A stretch of DNA of 10,379 nt from Sporomusa sp. (GTDB taxonomy: Bacteria; Bacillota_C; Negativicutes; Sporomusales; Sporomusaceae), in contig JAQSXM010000086.1 in NCBI GenBank assembly GCA_029256645.1, positions 1 to 10,379 of the forward strand. Reading direction: 5' to 3'. The position numbers were made by a program, and so were the translations under genes. This document shows, one piece after another, positions 1 through 6,989 of the stretch. Each line of letters begins with the position of its first letter. Positions within the stretch are counted from its first letter, which is position 1. The notes under the pieces were generated by a model. The model had not been told where the DNA came from. It was given only the letters and a program-made list of their open reading frames with translations, and did not search any database.

Positions 1-1841
1 TGCTGGCTGCCACTGGCCATCTGTTGACTTGCTGCAGCGATTTGGTTCACTTGATTGGATACCGCTGCAATTAATTCTGAGATATCTTTAAACACCTTAC
101 CTGCCGAAGCTACAACATCTGCCCCGACCTTAACCTCGCGGGTGCTCTCATTCATCGACACCACAGCCAAATCAGTGTCTGTTTGAATCTCGCCAATTAA
201 AGCAGCGATCTGCTTTGCCGCTTGCTGGGATTGTTCCGCAAGTTTTCTTACCTCCTCGGCGACAACCGCAAAACCGCGGCCTTGTTCACCTGCTCTTGCC
301 GCCTCAATTGCGGCGTTGAGGGCGAGGAGGTTTGTCTGCCCGGCGATACCGGCGATAGTTCCAACAATGCTGCCAATCTCGGTCGACCTAGTACCTAGTT
401 TCTCAACCCCCTGGGCAGAATTTATCACTGCAGTTTCAATGATCAGCATCTGACCAAGAGCATTATCTATGACTTTACTGCCCTGATTGGTAGCATCAGT
501 AGTTTTGTTCGCTGTTGTAGCAGCCTGCTGGGCATTACCGGCTACCTGCTCTAAGCCTGCAACAATTTGTTCAATGGCACTTGAGGTTTCTTCAATCGAA
601 ACTCGTTGCTCTTCTGCCCCCTGCGCCATATCGGCAATAGTAGCTGCTACCTGATTAACCGCCTTAGCTGATTGTTCGCCGCTTGCCGTAAGTGTTCGCG
701 CGGCTGAGGTCAGTGTCTCAACCGAAGAATTAACATTTGCAAGCAGCGCTTTCAAACGATCCATCATTTTGTTAAAACCACCGGCTAATGTCCCAATCTC
801 ATCTTTTGTCGATACCTCAACAGACTGGGTTAAATCCCCGCCGGCAACCCACTCTACAGCCGTCACCAGTTTACGGATCGGATTGGTCAGTTTATTGGCG
901 ATAATAATTGCAATAACGATAACTACCAGCATTACCAAAAGTGAAACAGCACCAACTATCGTTGCTACTTTATTGCGGGCCGCTTTAAGGGTTTCAATAT
1001 TTTTGCCGACAAATAATGCGCCGATCGGTTTATCCCCTGGCCCCTGAAGTGGCGTATAGGCCGTTATATATTGATTTCCGACTACTTCGGCTTCACCAAT
1101 ATATTCCTGCCCATCTTTGAGTACTTTACCGGCAATTTGTTCATTTAAGGTAGTACCCAATACGCGCTGCCCGTCTTTAATAATCGTTGTGGCAACCCGG
1201 GTATCCCCTAAGAACAGGGTTACATCTGTACTAAATGTTTCTTTGATTCGGTCCACAACACGGTCATCACTGATATAATATCCGGCCGAGATTACACCAA
1301 TAATCCGGCCGTCTTCATCTCTTACAGGGGTCCCGGCCCGGGCAGAAAACTTGACCACAGTACCGGATTCAATAGCCGCAAAAGCTGTGCCTCTAAGCGC
1401 AGTTTTAACATTCTCCTGATTAGCTACATTGTCACCCTTCTTCTGTTCATGTGTACGGACAATTACTTTTCCTGTCTCATCGGTTATTGTGGCAAAATCA
1501 ATATTGGCCCGCGTAAGCAAAGGGCCAAGCTGCTCTAAAACTGAAACCGCATCTTTGTCTTTTATGGCTTTGATAACACCTGGGTGACTAGCCATAACAG
1601 CGCCAAAATTCAATGCATTTTTTTGATAATCTTTAAGTGTAATCGTAAGCCCTTTCATTCCCTCCCGCACCTGCTCGGTAGCAATATCATTATTATATTC
1701 ATCAAATAAATACAACGCAGGTACCAGGGTAGCCACCACGGCAACCAGAGTAAGCAATACAGCAAACAAAATCAGTTTTAGTTTAATACCGCCACTCCTA
1801 AAGAGGTTAAGTCCAGAATCTCCTTTAAAAATCGTTTTCAC
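1..1841 (-). CDS. Methyl-accepting chemotaxis protein with Cache sensor domain (C-terminus cut by window edge)
   Basis: Transmembrane chemoreceptor that would bind a ligand outside the membrane and control CheA through its cytoplasmic hairpin. About 613 residues are visible. A short basic N-terminus is followed by TM1 (about 22-44), an extracytoplasmic region (about 45-290) that reads like a Cache_3/Cache_2 fusion (for example [19 protein letters not shown] near 114-132 and [16 protein letters not shown] near 182-197), TM2 (about 293-315), a HAMP domain starting LTNPIRKLV (318-326), and the signalling helices. The hairpin tip, containing [20 protein letters not shown], lies near residues 500-520. 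The last 50 or so residues are outside the window. The start is GTG at 1841: GGGGAG sits 9 nt upstream, while the nearby ATG at 1848 is out of frame and stops at once. It lies 48 nt downstream of the EAL gene with no terminator between, so co-transcription is likely. The ligand is unknown; Cache receptors often bind amino or organic acids. Confidence 0.95.
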   Translation of the reverse strand, partial: MKTIFKGDSGLNLFRSGGIKLKLILFAVLLTLVAVVATLVPALYLFDEYNNDIATEQVREGMKGLTITLKDYQKNALNFGAVMASHPGVIKAIKDKDAVSVLEQLGPLLTRANIDFATITDETGKVIVRTHEQKKGDNVANQENVKTALRGTAFAAIESGTVVKFSARAGTPVRDEDGRIIGVISAGYYISDDRVVDRIKETFSTDVTLFLGDTRVATTIIKDGQRVLGTTLNEQIAGKVLKDGQEYIGEAEVVGNQYITAYTPLQGPGDKPIGALFVGKNIETLKAARNKVATIVGAVSLLVMLVVIVIAIIIANKLTNPIRKLVTAVEWVAGGDLTQSVEVSTKDEIGTLAGGFNKMMDRLKALLANVNSSVETLTSAARTLTASGEQSAKAVNQVAATIADMAQGAEEQRVSIEETSSAIEQIVAGLEQVAGNAQQAATTANKTTDATNQGSKVIDNALGQMLIIETAVINSAQGVEKLGTRSTEIGSIVGTIAGIAGQTNLLALNAAIEAARAGEQGRGFAVVAEEVRKLAEQSQQAAKQIAALIGEIQTDTDLAVVSMNESTREVKVGADVVASAGKVFKDISELIAAVSNQVNQIAAASQQMASGSQ

Positions 1842-1889
1842 TCTTCATCACTCCCCAATATATCGTTATATCATCTCACTCTAAGCAAA

Positions 1890-3440
1890 TTACAAACAGC
1901 TTGAATCGATAGCCAGCTGGTTCTTTAAAATTTTTGCTTGCTCGTTTCCCTCGACCAGCATTGTATAGATGTTCTCGGGTGAGGTCGGATGTGCAAAAAA
2001 GTATCCTTGTACCTCATTACATCCCAGTTCTCTCAGCATTGATAACTGGCGTTCGGTTTCAACCCCCTCGGCAGTAACCGATAGACCCAGGATCTGGCCT
2101 AATGTTATAATTGCCTGAACGATAGAGCGACTCTCAGGTGAGTCTTCTGCATCCTGCACAAACTTCTTATCTATTTTCAGCACATCTACTGGTAATAATT
2201 TGAGATTGGTCAGCGAAGAGTGGCCTGTACCAAAGTCATCCATGGCGATACTCACGCCCATAGCCCGAAAGTCTTTAAGGGTTGTGATTGCCTGCTCTAC
2301 GTCTTGCATGATCATACTTTCAGTAATCTCCAATTCAAGTTGAGCCGCCTCAACCTGTGCCTCATTGAGAGCACAGGCAATGCCTTCTACTAAATTGTGC
2401 TGGTAAAACTGACGAGCTGACAAATTTATCGAAACCGGCAGGGTAAAACCACTCTCACTCCAAGCCTTAATTTGCCGGCAGGCAGTGATCAAAACCCATT
2501 CACCAATACTGTCAATAAGCCCTGTAGCTTCGGCTAGAGGAATAAATTGTCCGGGGCTTACTATCCCTAACTCCTTATTTTGCCAGCGAAGCAAGGCCTC
2601 AACGCTGTTAATTTCTCCGGTTTCAAGGCTGATCCGTGGCTGGTATACAAGGAAAAACTCATTGTTCTCAAGGGCATTGCGCAGCTTTGTCTCCATTTCA
2701 AGGTTCTGTAAGGCATTGGACGAGAAATTCACGGTATAGAATTTGTATTGATTTTTACCTTGTGCCTTCGCCTGGGCAACAGCCATATCGGCATTTTTCA
2801 TGAGCGTTATTGCATCTTTGCCATCCTCCGGTGATACGCAGATGCCGATATTGGCAGTTAGAGAAAACTGGCGGCACTCAACAAGCCAGGGTAGCCGGCA
2901 GGCAGTCAGAATATCTTCAGCTAAGACAGTTAACTGAGCCCCGTCAACCATTCCGGGTACAGCCAGTAAAAATTTATCACCCCACACATTGGCAATTGTG
3001 CAGTTTTCCGGGGTACTTTGAATTAATCTCTTTAATACATCGCTGAGTAATTTATACCCCTCCTGGTGCCCGGCAATATCATTAATGAGGCTAAATCCAT
3101 GTAAATCAATCATCATGACGCCAACCCGCTGCTGTTTGACAGCTAGCAGCCCAGTTAGCGTTCCCTGGAAATAATTCCTGTTCGGCATGCCGGTTATAGA
3201 GTCATGAAAGGCTAAATAGTTTGCTTTCGCCACAGCTTTTTTTTCCTCGGCAAGCTCATGGCGAAGCTTATAGTAAGCAAAAAACAAAATGAAAGCTGAC
3301 GGAAAAACCATTAAACTAATGCTGGGCATCGAAAAAGACAAGCGGTCTGGTACTAGGTTAATCTGAAAAAATACAAGCAGAGTAATGTATAATGTCAATA
3401 TTCGTAGTGGATTAGACTGAATCATTGCCAATAGTCTCAT
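1890..3440 (-). CDS. Membrane-anchored GGDEF-EAL protein, probable c-di-GMP phosphodiesterase
   Basis: Likely hydrolyses cyclic di-GMP at the inner face of the membrane. The 516-residue product has two hydrophobic segments (about 12-30 and 38-57), a short charged linker, a GGDEF domain (about 75-237) and an EAL domain (about 248-498). The GGDEF domain has the usual opening (YLAFHDSITGMPNR, 75-88), but its signature is WGDKF (153-157) instead of GGDEF and the GH..GD motif reads GHQEGY, so cyclase activity is unlikely; GTP binding or a regulatory role is possible. The EAL site looks complete: EAL (281-283), SINLS with N339, E371 and E374, DDFGTG (401-406), KIDKKF (422-427), AEGVE (457-461) and Q478. 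I chose ATG 3440 because GGAGAGG ends 4 nt before it; an in-frame start at 3479 would add 13 residues but has no clear ribosome site. The leader contains attenuator A. No periplasmic sensor domain is visible, so any input would come through the membrane segments or the degenerate GGDEF. Confidence 0.93.
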   Translation of the reverse strand: MRLLAMIQSNPLRILTLYITLLVFFQINLVPDRLSFSMPSISLMVFPSAFILFFAYYKLRHELAEEKKAVAKANYLAFHDSITGMPNRNYFQGTLTGLLAVKQQRVGVMMIDLHGFSLINDIAGHQEGYKLLSDVLKRLIQSTPENCTIANVWGDKFLLAVPGMVDGAQLTVLAEDILTACRLPWLVECRQFSLTANIGICVSPEDGKDAITLMKNADMAVAQAKAQGKNQYKFYTVNFSSNALQNLEMETKLRNALENNEFFLVYQPRISLETGEINSVEALLRWQNKELGIVSPGQFIPLAEATGLIDSIGEWVLITACRQIKAWSESGFTLPVSINLSARQFYQHNLVEGIACALNEAQVEAAQLELEITESMIMQDVEQAITTLKDFRAMGVSIAMDDFGTGHSSLTNLKLLPVDVLKIDKKFVQDAEDSPESRSIVQAIITLGQILGLSVTAEGVETERQLSMLRELGCNEVQGYFFAHPTSPENIYTMLVEGNEQAKILKNQLAIDSSCL

Positions 3441-3491
3441 CGTACCTCTCCATTTATAAGTATTAAAAGCAGAACACAAATTGGAGTAAAT

Positions 3492-3545
3492 AAAAAAGGC
3501 TAAAGCATCTAAGCGATGACTTTAGCCTTCAGTTTACTGATGAGC
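3492..3545 (-). promoter_or_regulatory. Attenuator A: conserved bulged hairpin plus intrinsic terminator in the EAL leader
   Basis: On the minus strand, GCTCATCAG (3545-3537), TAA, then ACTGAAGGC (3533-3525) leads straight into a terminator. The terminator stem is GGCTAAAG (3527-3520) with CTTTAGCC (3505-3498), extended by an inner CATC/GATG helix, followed by six T (3497-3492). The upstream element can fold as UCAG (3540-3537), loop UAAA, CUGA (3532-3529), with a basal GCU:GGC helix. The GGC is also the first three bases of the terminator, so the two folds exclude each other. The terminator ends about 50 nt before the EAL start codon, so it would stop transcription unless relieved. Confidence 0.7.
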
Positions 3546-3590
3546 TTTCTGCAATATACTTATATAGTGTATAAAAAGTGCCGGGATTAG

Positions 3591-3613
3591 CCTAATAATT
3601 AAAGTTTATTAGG
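3591..3613. repeat. 8-bp perfect inverted repeat at the predicted EAL transcription start
   Basis: CCTAATAA (3591-3598) and TTATTAGG (3606-3613) are exact inverted copies around a 7-nt spacer. On the minus strand they begin within a few bases of the predicted start (near 3611), so the repeat is either an operator for a dimeric regulator or a hairpin at the 5' end of the EAL mRNA. A second small dyad, ATTAG/CTAAT at 3586-3596, overlaps its left arm. The regulator is unknown. Confidence 0.45.
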
Positions 3614-3617
3614 ACAT

Positions 3618-3647
3618 ATAATAACATACATTTCTAAATAATGTCAA
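3618..3647 (-). promoter_or_regulatory. Predicted sigma-A promoter for the EAL-MCP unit
   Basis: Read on the minus strand there is TTGACA (3647-3642), an 18-nt spacer and TATTAT (3623-3618), which predicts a start near 3611. The leader before the EAL gene would be about 170 nt and would contain attenuator A. A second, weaker possibility is TATATT (3558-3553), which lies only a few bases before the attenuator, as in the MFS leader, but has no convincing -35 box. Confidence 0.5.
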
Positions 3648-3695
3648 ATGTTTGTTGGTATATTCTAGTCGAAAATATCTAATGTATTGATCCTC

Positions 3696-3724
3696 TTGAC
3701 ACGTACTTTTCATTGATGTATACT
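3696..3724 (+). promoter_or_regulatory. Sigma-A promoter for the ABC importer operon
   Basis: TTGACA (3696-3701), exactly 17 nt, then TATACT (3719-3724): a near-consensus housekeeping promoter. The predicted start is near 3731, which places attenuator B about 15 nt into the transcript. Such a strong promoter in front of a terminator fits control by attenuation rather than initiation. Confidence 0.8.
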
Positions 3725-3745
3725 CTAATAAAGTTACATATGTGC

Positions 3746-3801
3746 GCTGATCAGAAAGACTGAAGGCCAAAGTTTCTATTAAAGAGACTTGGTCTTTTTT
3801 T
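3746..3801 (+). promoter_or_regulatory. Attenuator B: conserved bulged hairpin plus intrinsic terminator in the ABC importer leader
   Basis: GCTGATCAG (3746-3754), AAAG, ACTGAAGGC (3759-3767). The predicted antiterminator-like fold is a GCU (3746-3748):GGC (3765-3767) basal helix, an asymmetric GA/A internal loop, and UCAG (3751-3754):CUGA (3760-3763) with an AAAGA loop. The GGC begins the terminator 5' arm (3765-3777), which pairs with AGAGACTTGGTC (3783-3794) with one bulged A, followed by seven T (3795-3801). It lies 38 nt upstream of the first permease start. Same design as elements A and C. Confidence 0.75.
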
Positions 3802-3839
3802 GTTTGGTAAATTCAGGGATAAGAAAGAGTGGTACATCA

Positions 3840-4505
3840 GTGAGTATTAACTGGGAATTTATAATGATGACTTTACCGTTGTATGAGAAAGCGGCCTGGC
3901 TGACGTTAAAGCTTGCGGTACTGGGAATAGGAGCATCTTTGATCATCGGGCTACTGTGCAGCATTGTCTTATATCACAAGACAACAGGCCTGATGCGATT
4001 GGTGCAAGCCTATATAGAGCTTTCTCGCAATACGCCGCTACTCATCCAGTTATTCTTTTTATATTATGGTTTGACAAAATTAGGCTTAACCCTGAGTGAA
4101 CATACCTGCGCCATTATCGGGCTGGCTTTTCTGGGCGGCAGCTATATGGCTGAAGCATTCCGTGCCGGTATTCAGTCAGTAAGTAAGTCCCAGATTGAAT
4201 CAGGTCTTAGTATCGGGCTTTCCAATTCGCAGCTAATCCGCTATGTTATTTTGCCTCAGGCGTTTTCAGTAACATTACCGTCCTTAGGCGCCAATTGCAT
4301 ATTTTTACTGAAAGAAACCTCCATCGTCGGGGCAATTGCAATACCGGAACTGATGCATATTACCCAGGACTTAATCGGGATGTATTATCAAACTTTTGAA
4401 TCACTACTCATGCTGGTGGTTGCATATCTGATTATGCTGTTACCTTTATCAATCTTTTTGACCTGGCTGGAAAGGAAGGTGCGCTATGCTGAGTTCGGGA
4501 ATTGA
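3840..4505 (+). CDS. Polar amino acid ABC transporter permease (HisM-type), first subunit
   Basis: One of two inner-membrane subunits that form the translocation path of the importer encoded at 3840-6825. The 221-residue product is very hydrophobic and has the family marks: the segment ELSRNTPLLIQLFFLYYGL near residues 61-79, typical of HisM/GlnP permeases, and the cytoplasmic EAA loop (AEAFRAGIQSV then SGLSIGLS) that docks onto the ATPase. The start chosen is GTG 3840. The upstream in-frame TTG at 3789 lies inside the terminator of attenuator B and cannot be a real start; ATG 3864 is a less likely alternative. The ribosome site is weak (AAGAAAGAG, 3821-3829). It overlaps the next permease by 20 nt, implying translational coupling. 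Confidence 0.93.
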   Translation: MSINWEFIMMTLPLYEKAAWLTLKLAVLGIGASLIIGLLCSIVLYHKTTGLMRLVQAYIELSRNTPLLIQLFFLYYGLTKLGLTLSEHTCAIIGLAFLGGSYMAEAFRAGIQSVSKSQIESGLSIGLSNSQLIRYVILPQAFSVTLPSLGANCIFLLKETSIVGAIAIPELMHITQDLIGMYYQTFESLLMLVVAYLIMLLPLSIFLTWLERKVRYAEFGN

Positions 4506-5163
4506 CGTGCTTACTGAAGGGATCAACCTGCAACGGTTATTAGGAGGTTTGTTAATAACTGCCCGCATTGCCTTCATTTCGATTATCATTGGTTCATTGC
4601 TGGGCATCATTCTTGGTTTAATCAGGACATCAAAATCCCGGCTAATCCGCTTTCTGTGCCGTTTTTACCTGGAGGTATTTAGAATAATCCCTATTCTGGT
4701 TTGGTTGTTCATCGCCTATTTTGGTGTTACCAGCCTGCTTAATATCCATTTAGAGGGTGAGCTCGTCGCAGTTATTGTATTTAGCCTGTGGGGTGCCGCG
4801 GAAATGAGCGATATTGTCAGAGGCGCACTAGAATCTTTGCCAAAACATCAAATTGAATCAGGCAAGGCTCTTGGTCTTAGCTTTTGGGGCCTTTACCGCT
4901 ATGTGTTAATCCCCCAAGCCGTACGGCGGCTATTGCCTGGCGCGATGAATTTATCCACCAGAATGGTCAAAACTACCTCGCTGGTCGTTATGATTGGCGT
5001 TATTGATGTAGTAAAGGTTGGTCAGCAGATTATCGAAAGATCACTTTTGAAGGCGCCTGCCGCTTCCTTTTGGGTTTATGGCCTAATATTCATCCTATAC
5101 TTTATTATTTGCTATCCACTGTCTAAGCTATCAAAGAAATTAGAAACCAAATGGGAAAGTTAG
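4486..5163 (+). CDS. Polar amino acid ABC transporter permease (HisM-type), second subunit
   Basis: Second membrane subunit, 225 residues, which presumably pairs with the preceding permease as a heterodimer. It shows the N-terminal FRIIPILVWLFIAYFGV segment near residues 65-81, an EAA loop (SDIVRGALESLPKHQIESGKALGLS split over about 106-130) and KTTSL near 163-167, all normal for this family. ATG 4486 is preceded by GGAAGG inside the upstream gene. Its stop TAG (5161-5163) overlaps by one base the GGGAGGG that serves the ATPase gene, so the order and spacing are those of a tightly coupled operon. Confidence 0.93.
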   Translation: MLSSGIDVLTEGINLQRLLGGLLITARIAFISIIIGSLLGIILGLIRTSKSRLIRFLCRFYLEVFRIIPILVWLFIAYFGVTSLLNIHLEGELVAVIVFSLWGAAEMSDIVRGALESLPKHQIESGKALGLSFWGLYRYVLIPQAVRRLLPGAMNLSTRMVKTTSLVVMIGVIDVVKVGQQIIERSLLKAPAASFWVYGLIFILYFIICYPLSKLSKKLETKWES

Positions 5164-5178
5164 GGAGGGTTTATCATT
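5163..5178 (+). promoter_or_regulatory. Ribosome site pointing to a non-canonical ATT start for the ATPase
   Basis: GGGAGGG (5163-5169) is followed 6 nt later by ATT (5176-5178); ATC codons lie at 5173 and 5179 in the same frame. No ATG, GTG or TTG exists in this frame between the stop at 5161 and TTG 5248, and 5248 falls inside the conserved fold. Confidence 0.6.
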
Positions 5179-5925
5179 ATCACCGAAAATACCCAGGTAT
5201 TACTTGAAATAAAGGATCTGCATAAGGAATTTGACCAGAAAACGGTATTGGACAACATTAACCTCACCATCCACAAAGGCGAGGTTGTTGTTATCCTGGG
5301 CCCATCAGGCTGTGGCAAAAGCACCCTGCTTAGATGTCTTAATGGCCTGGAAGCCATCCAGGGAGGTGATATTAGCTTATCCGGTAAAAACATTACCGGC
5401 AAAAGCGTAAACTGGCAGGAAATTCGCCAGCAAGTGGGCATGGTATTCCAAAACTATGACCTCTTTCCCCATATGACAGTTATGGAAAACATTCTTCTCG
5501 GGCCCTTGAAGGTACAACAAAGAGATAAAAAGGAGGCGACAGAGCAAGCTGAGCAGTTACTTGACCGGGTGGGCTTACTTGATCGTCAGCATTCTTATCC
5601 CCGTCAGCTATCCGGCGGACAAAAGCAGCGAATCGCTATTGTACGCGCCCTATGTATGAATCCGGAGATTATGTTATTTGATGAGGTTACCGCCGCCCTT
5701 GACCCGGAAATGGTACGTGAGGTATTAGATGTTATCCTGGGCCTTGCCAAGCAGGGAATGACAATGGTAATTGTGACACATGAAATGGGGTTTGCCAGGG
5801 CTGTTGCTGATCGCATCGTCTTTATCGATGCAGGGAGAATATGTGAAATAGCCAAACCGGCTGAGTTTTTTTCCAGCCCCAAAACAGAGCGTGCTCAGCA
5901 ATTTTTAAATATATTTCAATACTAA
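5176..5925 (+). CDS. Polar amino acid ABC transporter ATP-binding subunit (HisP/GlnQ-type)
   Basis: Cytoplasmic ATPase that drives the importer; it would sit as a homodimer under the two permeases. About 249 residues if translation begins at ATT 5176. In order: the first strand VLLEIKDLHKEF (8-19), Walker A GPSGCGKST (42-50), Q-loop VFQNYDLFPHMTV with Q92, signature LSGGQKQR (145-152), Walker B IMLFDEVTAALDPE (165-178) and H-loop VTHEM with H202. The FDEVTAALD variant of FDEPTSALD is common in this subfamily. The start is odd: the only standard start codon in frame is TTG 5248 (residue 25), which would delete the first strand and has no ribosome site, whereas GGGAGGG lies just upstream of ATT 5176. 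So it starts at a rare codon or carries a start-codon mutation or base error. Confidence 0.9.
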   Translation: MITENTQVLLEIKDLHKEFDQKTVLDNINLTIHKGEVVVILGPSGCGKSTLLRCLNGLEAIQGGDISLSGKNITGKSVNWQEIRQQVGMVFQNYDLFPHMTVMENILLGPLKVQQRDKKEATEQAEQLLDRVGLLDRQHSYPRQLSGGQKQRIAIVRALCMNPEIMLFDEVTAALDPEMVREVLDVILGLAKQGMTMVIVTHEMGFARAVADRIVFIDAGRICEIAKPAEFFSSPKTERAQQFLNIFQY

Positions 5926-5952
5926 ATCTTATAAACGAAGGGACGATGTATC

Positions 5953-6825
5953 GTGAGTATTAAAAAAATTATTGTGTTAGTTTGCAGTGCTTTATTCTTA
6001 ATAGGAGTTTTGGCAGGTTGCGGCGGAGCAGCAACCAAAACAGATAGTAAACAAGAGGGCTCGCCAAAGAGCGTTATTGAAGACATTAAAAAACGTGGTA
6101 CCGTTAAAATTGGTATCTTCGGTGACAAACCTCCCTTTGGCTTTATCGATGCCAATGGCAAAAATCAAGGATTTGATGTGTATATTGCCAAACGGCTTGC
6201 CAAAGACCTTTTGGGCGATGAATCCAAGATAGAATTCGTATTACTTGAGCCGGCCAGCCGCGTGGAGTACTTACAAACTAATAAAGTTGACATTGTTTTA
6301 GCCAACTTTACTGTCACCGAAGAAAGAAAGCAAAAGGTTGATTTCGCCAACCCGTATATGAAAGTTTCTCTGGGTGTAGTCTCACCCAAAGATGCCCCTA
6401 TTACCTCAGTTGATCAATTAAAAGGCAAAAAACTGATTGTTATCAAGGGTACAACTGCTGAAACCTATTTCACAAAAAATCATCCTGATGTTGAACTGTT
6501 AAAATTCGATCAAATTACCCAGGCATTTGAGGCTCTAAAAGACAAACGTGGTGTTGCGTTATCACAGGATAATACCTTATTATTTGCCTGGGCCAAGGAA
6601 AATACCGGCTTTACTGTAGGCATTGCGACCTTAGGCAGTCTTGATACCATTGCCCCGGCAGTAAAACAAGGCAACAAAGAACTGCTTGACTGGATTAACA
6701 AGGAGTTAGACACCCTTGGTAAAGAAAACTTCATCCATAAGGCTTATGATGCAACCTTAAAACCTGTTTACGGTGATACCATCAATCCGGAAGACATTGT
6801 CGTCGAAGGTGGCAAACTTAAATAA
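5953..6825 (+). CDS. Extracellular solute-binding lipoprotein, family 3, CjaA/cysteine-binding-like
   Basis: Captures the substrate outside the membrane and delivers it to the permeases. The 290-residue protein has a lipoprotein signal peptide ending in LAGC (C23 lipidated), then an SBP family 3 domain (about 48-270). The residues that usually hold the amino acid backbone are present: T120 and R125 in ANFTVTEER, the KGTTAE turn (165-170) and D206 in SQDN. The segments KPPFGF, TYFTKNHP, LLFAWAKEN, AYDATLKPVYGD and INPEDIVVEGGKL match, from memory, the Campylobacter CjaA group, whose crystal structure contained cysteine. Cysteine or a related small amino acid is therefore the best guess. GTG 5953 is the start, with AAGGG 10 nt upstream; the ATG at 5946 is out of frame. 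It lies last in the operon, followed by a strong terminator. Confidence 0.93.
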   Translation: MSIKKIIVLVCSALFLIGVLAGCGGAATKTDSKQEGSPKSVIEDIKKRGTVKIGIFGDKPPFGFIDANGKNQGFDVYIAKRLAKDLLGDESKIEFVLLEPASRVEYLQTNKVDIVLANFTVTEERKQKVDFANPYMKVSLGVVSPKDAPITSVDQLKGKKLIVIKGTTAETYFTKNHPDVELLKFDQITQAFEALKDKRGVALSQDNTLLFAWAKENTGFTVGIATLGSLDTIAPAVKQGNKELLDWINKELDTLGKENFIHKAYDATLKPVYGDTINPEDIVVEGGKLK

Positions 6826-6832
6826 GCACAAT

Positions 6833-6875
6833 GAGGCGAATCAGTTTTTTAAGCTGATTCGCCTCCTATTTTTTT
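6833..6875 (+). terminator. Intrinsic terminator of the ABC importer operon
   Basis: GAGGCGAATCAG (6833-6844) pairs perfectly with CTGATTCGCCTC (6854-6865), a 12-bp stem with a short loop, followed closely by a run of seven T (6869-6875). It ends the importer transcript just before the MFS promoter, so the MFS gene is a separate unit. Confidence 0.92.
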
Positions 6876-6882
6876 CAGACTG

Positions 6883-6891
6883 TGTTATAAT
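6883..6891 (+). promoter_or_regulatory. Extended -10 promoter for the MFS gene
   Basis: TGTTATAAT contains a perfect TATAAT (6886-6891) with the TG extension. No good -35 box is seen at the normal distance, where the terminator tail lies. The predicted start is near 6898, only about 4 nt before attenuator C. Confidence 0.65.
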
Positions 6892-6901
6892 GTTACTAAT
6901 C

Positions 6902-6961
6902 GCTGATCAGCAGGAAACTGAAGGCAAAACTTTACCTATTATGGTAGAGTTTTGCCTTTTT
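6902..6961 (+). promoter_or_regulatory. Attenuator C: conserved bulged hairpin plus intrinsic terminator in the MFS leader
   Basis: GCTGATCAG (6902-6910), CAGGAA, ACTGAAGGC (6917-6925). The terminator is a 14-bp stem, GGCAAAACTTTACC (6923-6936) with GGTAGAGTTTTGCC (6943-6956), loop TATTAT, then five T. The alternative fold pairs GCU (6902-6904) with GGC (6923-6925) and UCAG (6907-6910) with CUGA (6918-6921), leaving a CAGGAAA loop. The GGC is shared by both folds, as in A and B. The terminator ends 28 nt before the MFS start. Confidence 0.75.
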
Positions 6962-6989
6962 AGTTGTTATCACTAAAAGTCAAAGAGTA

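Noticed and set aside
769..1047. Plus-strand open frame over the chemoreceptor gene, and other open frames antisense to real genes (for example 7130-7579 minus, 9681-10064 plus)
   Set aside because: They lie wholly within clear genes on the other strand, have no ribosome site or recognisable domain, and read like reverse-frame shadows.
3746..3767. Assignment of the elements to the BglG/LicT RAT family or to ANTAR targets
   Set aside because: The position and overlap with the terminator fit a RAT, but the roughly 29-nt RAT consensus (starting GGATTGTTACTG) is not matched; ANTAR targets need two hairpins with A/G hexaloops, and only one hairpin is present.
3789..3839. N-terminal extension of the first permease from TTG 3789
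   Set aside because: The TTG lies inside the terminator stem of attenuator B and the extra residues are not permease-like; GTG 3840 gives the normal length.
5248..5250. TTG 5248 as the ATPase start
   Set aside because: It would remove the conserved first strand and has no ribosome site; GGGAGGG lies 79 nt upstream.
6902..6925. Resemblance of element C (CTGATCAG, then GAAAC) to the hammerhead ribozyme core CUGAUGA...GAAA
   Set aside because: The essential CUGAUGA is CUGAUCA, the GAAA is missing from copies A and B, and no stem I/III cleavage context is present.
6773..6976. Small plus-strand frame spanning the end of the binding protein, the terminator and attenuator C
   Set aside because: It crosses a strong terminator and a promoter and starts inside another gene, so it is not a coding gene.
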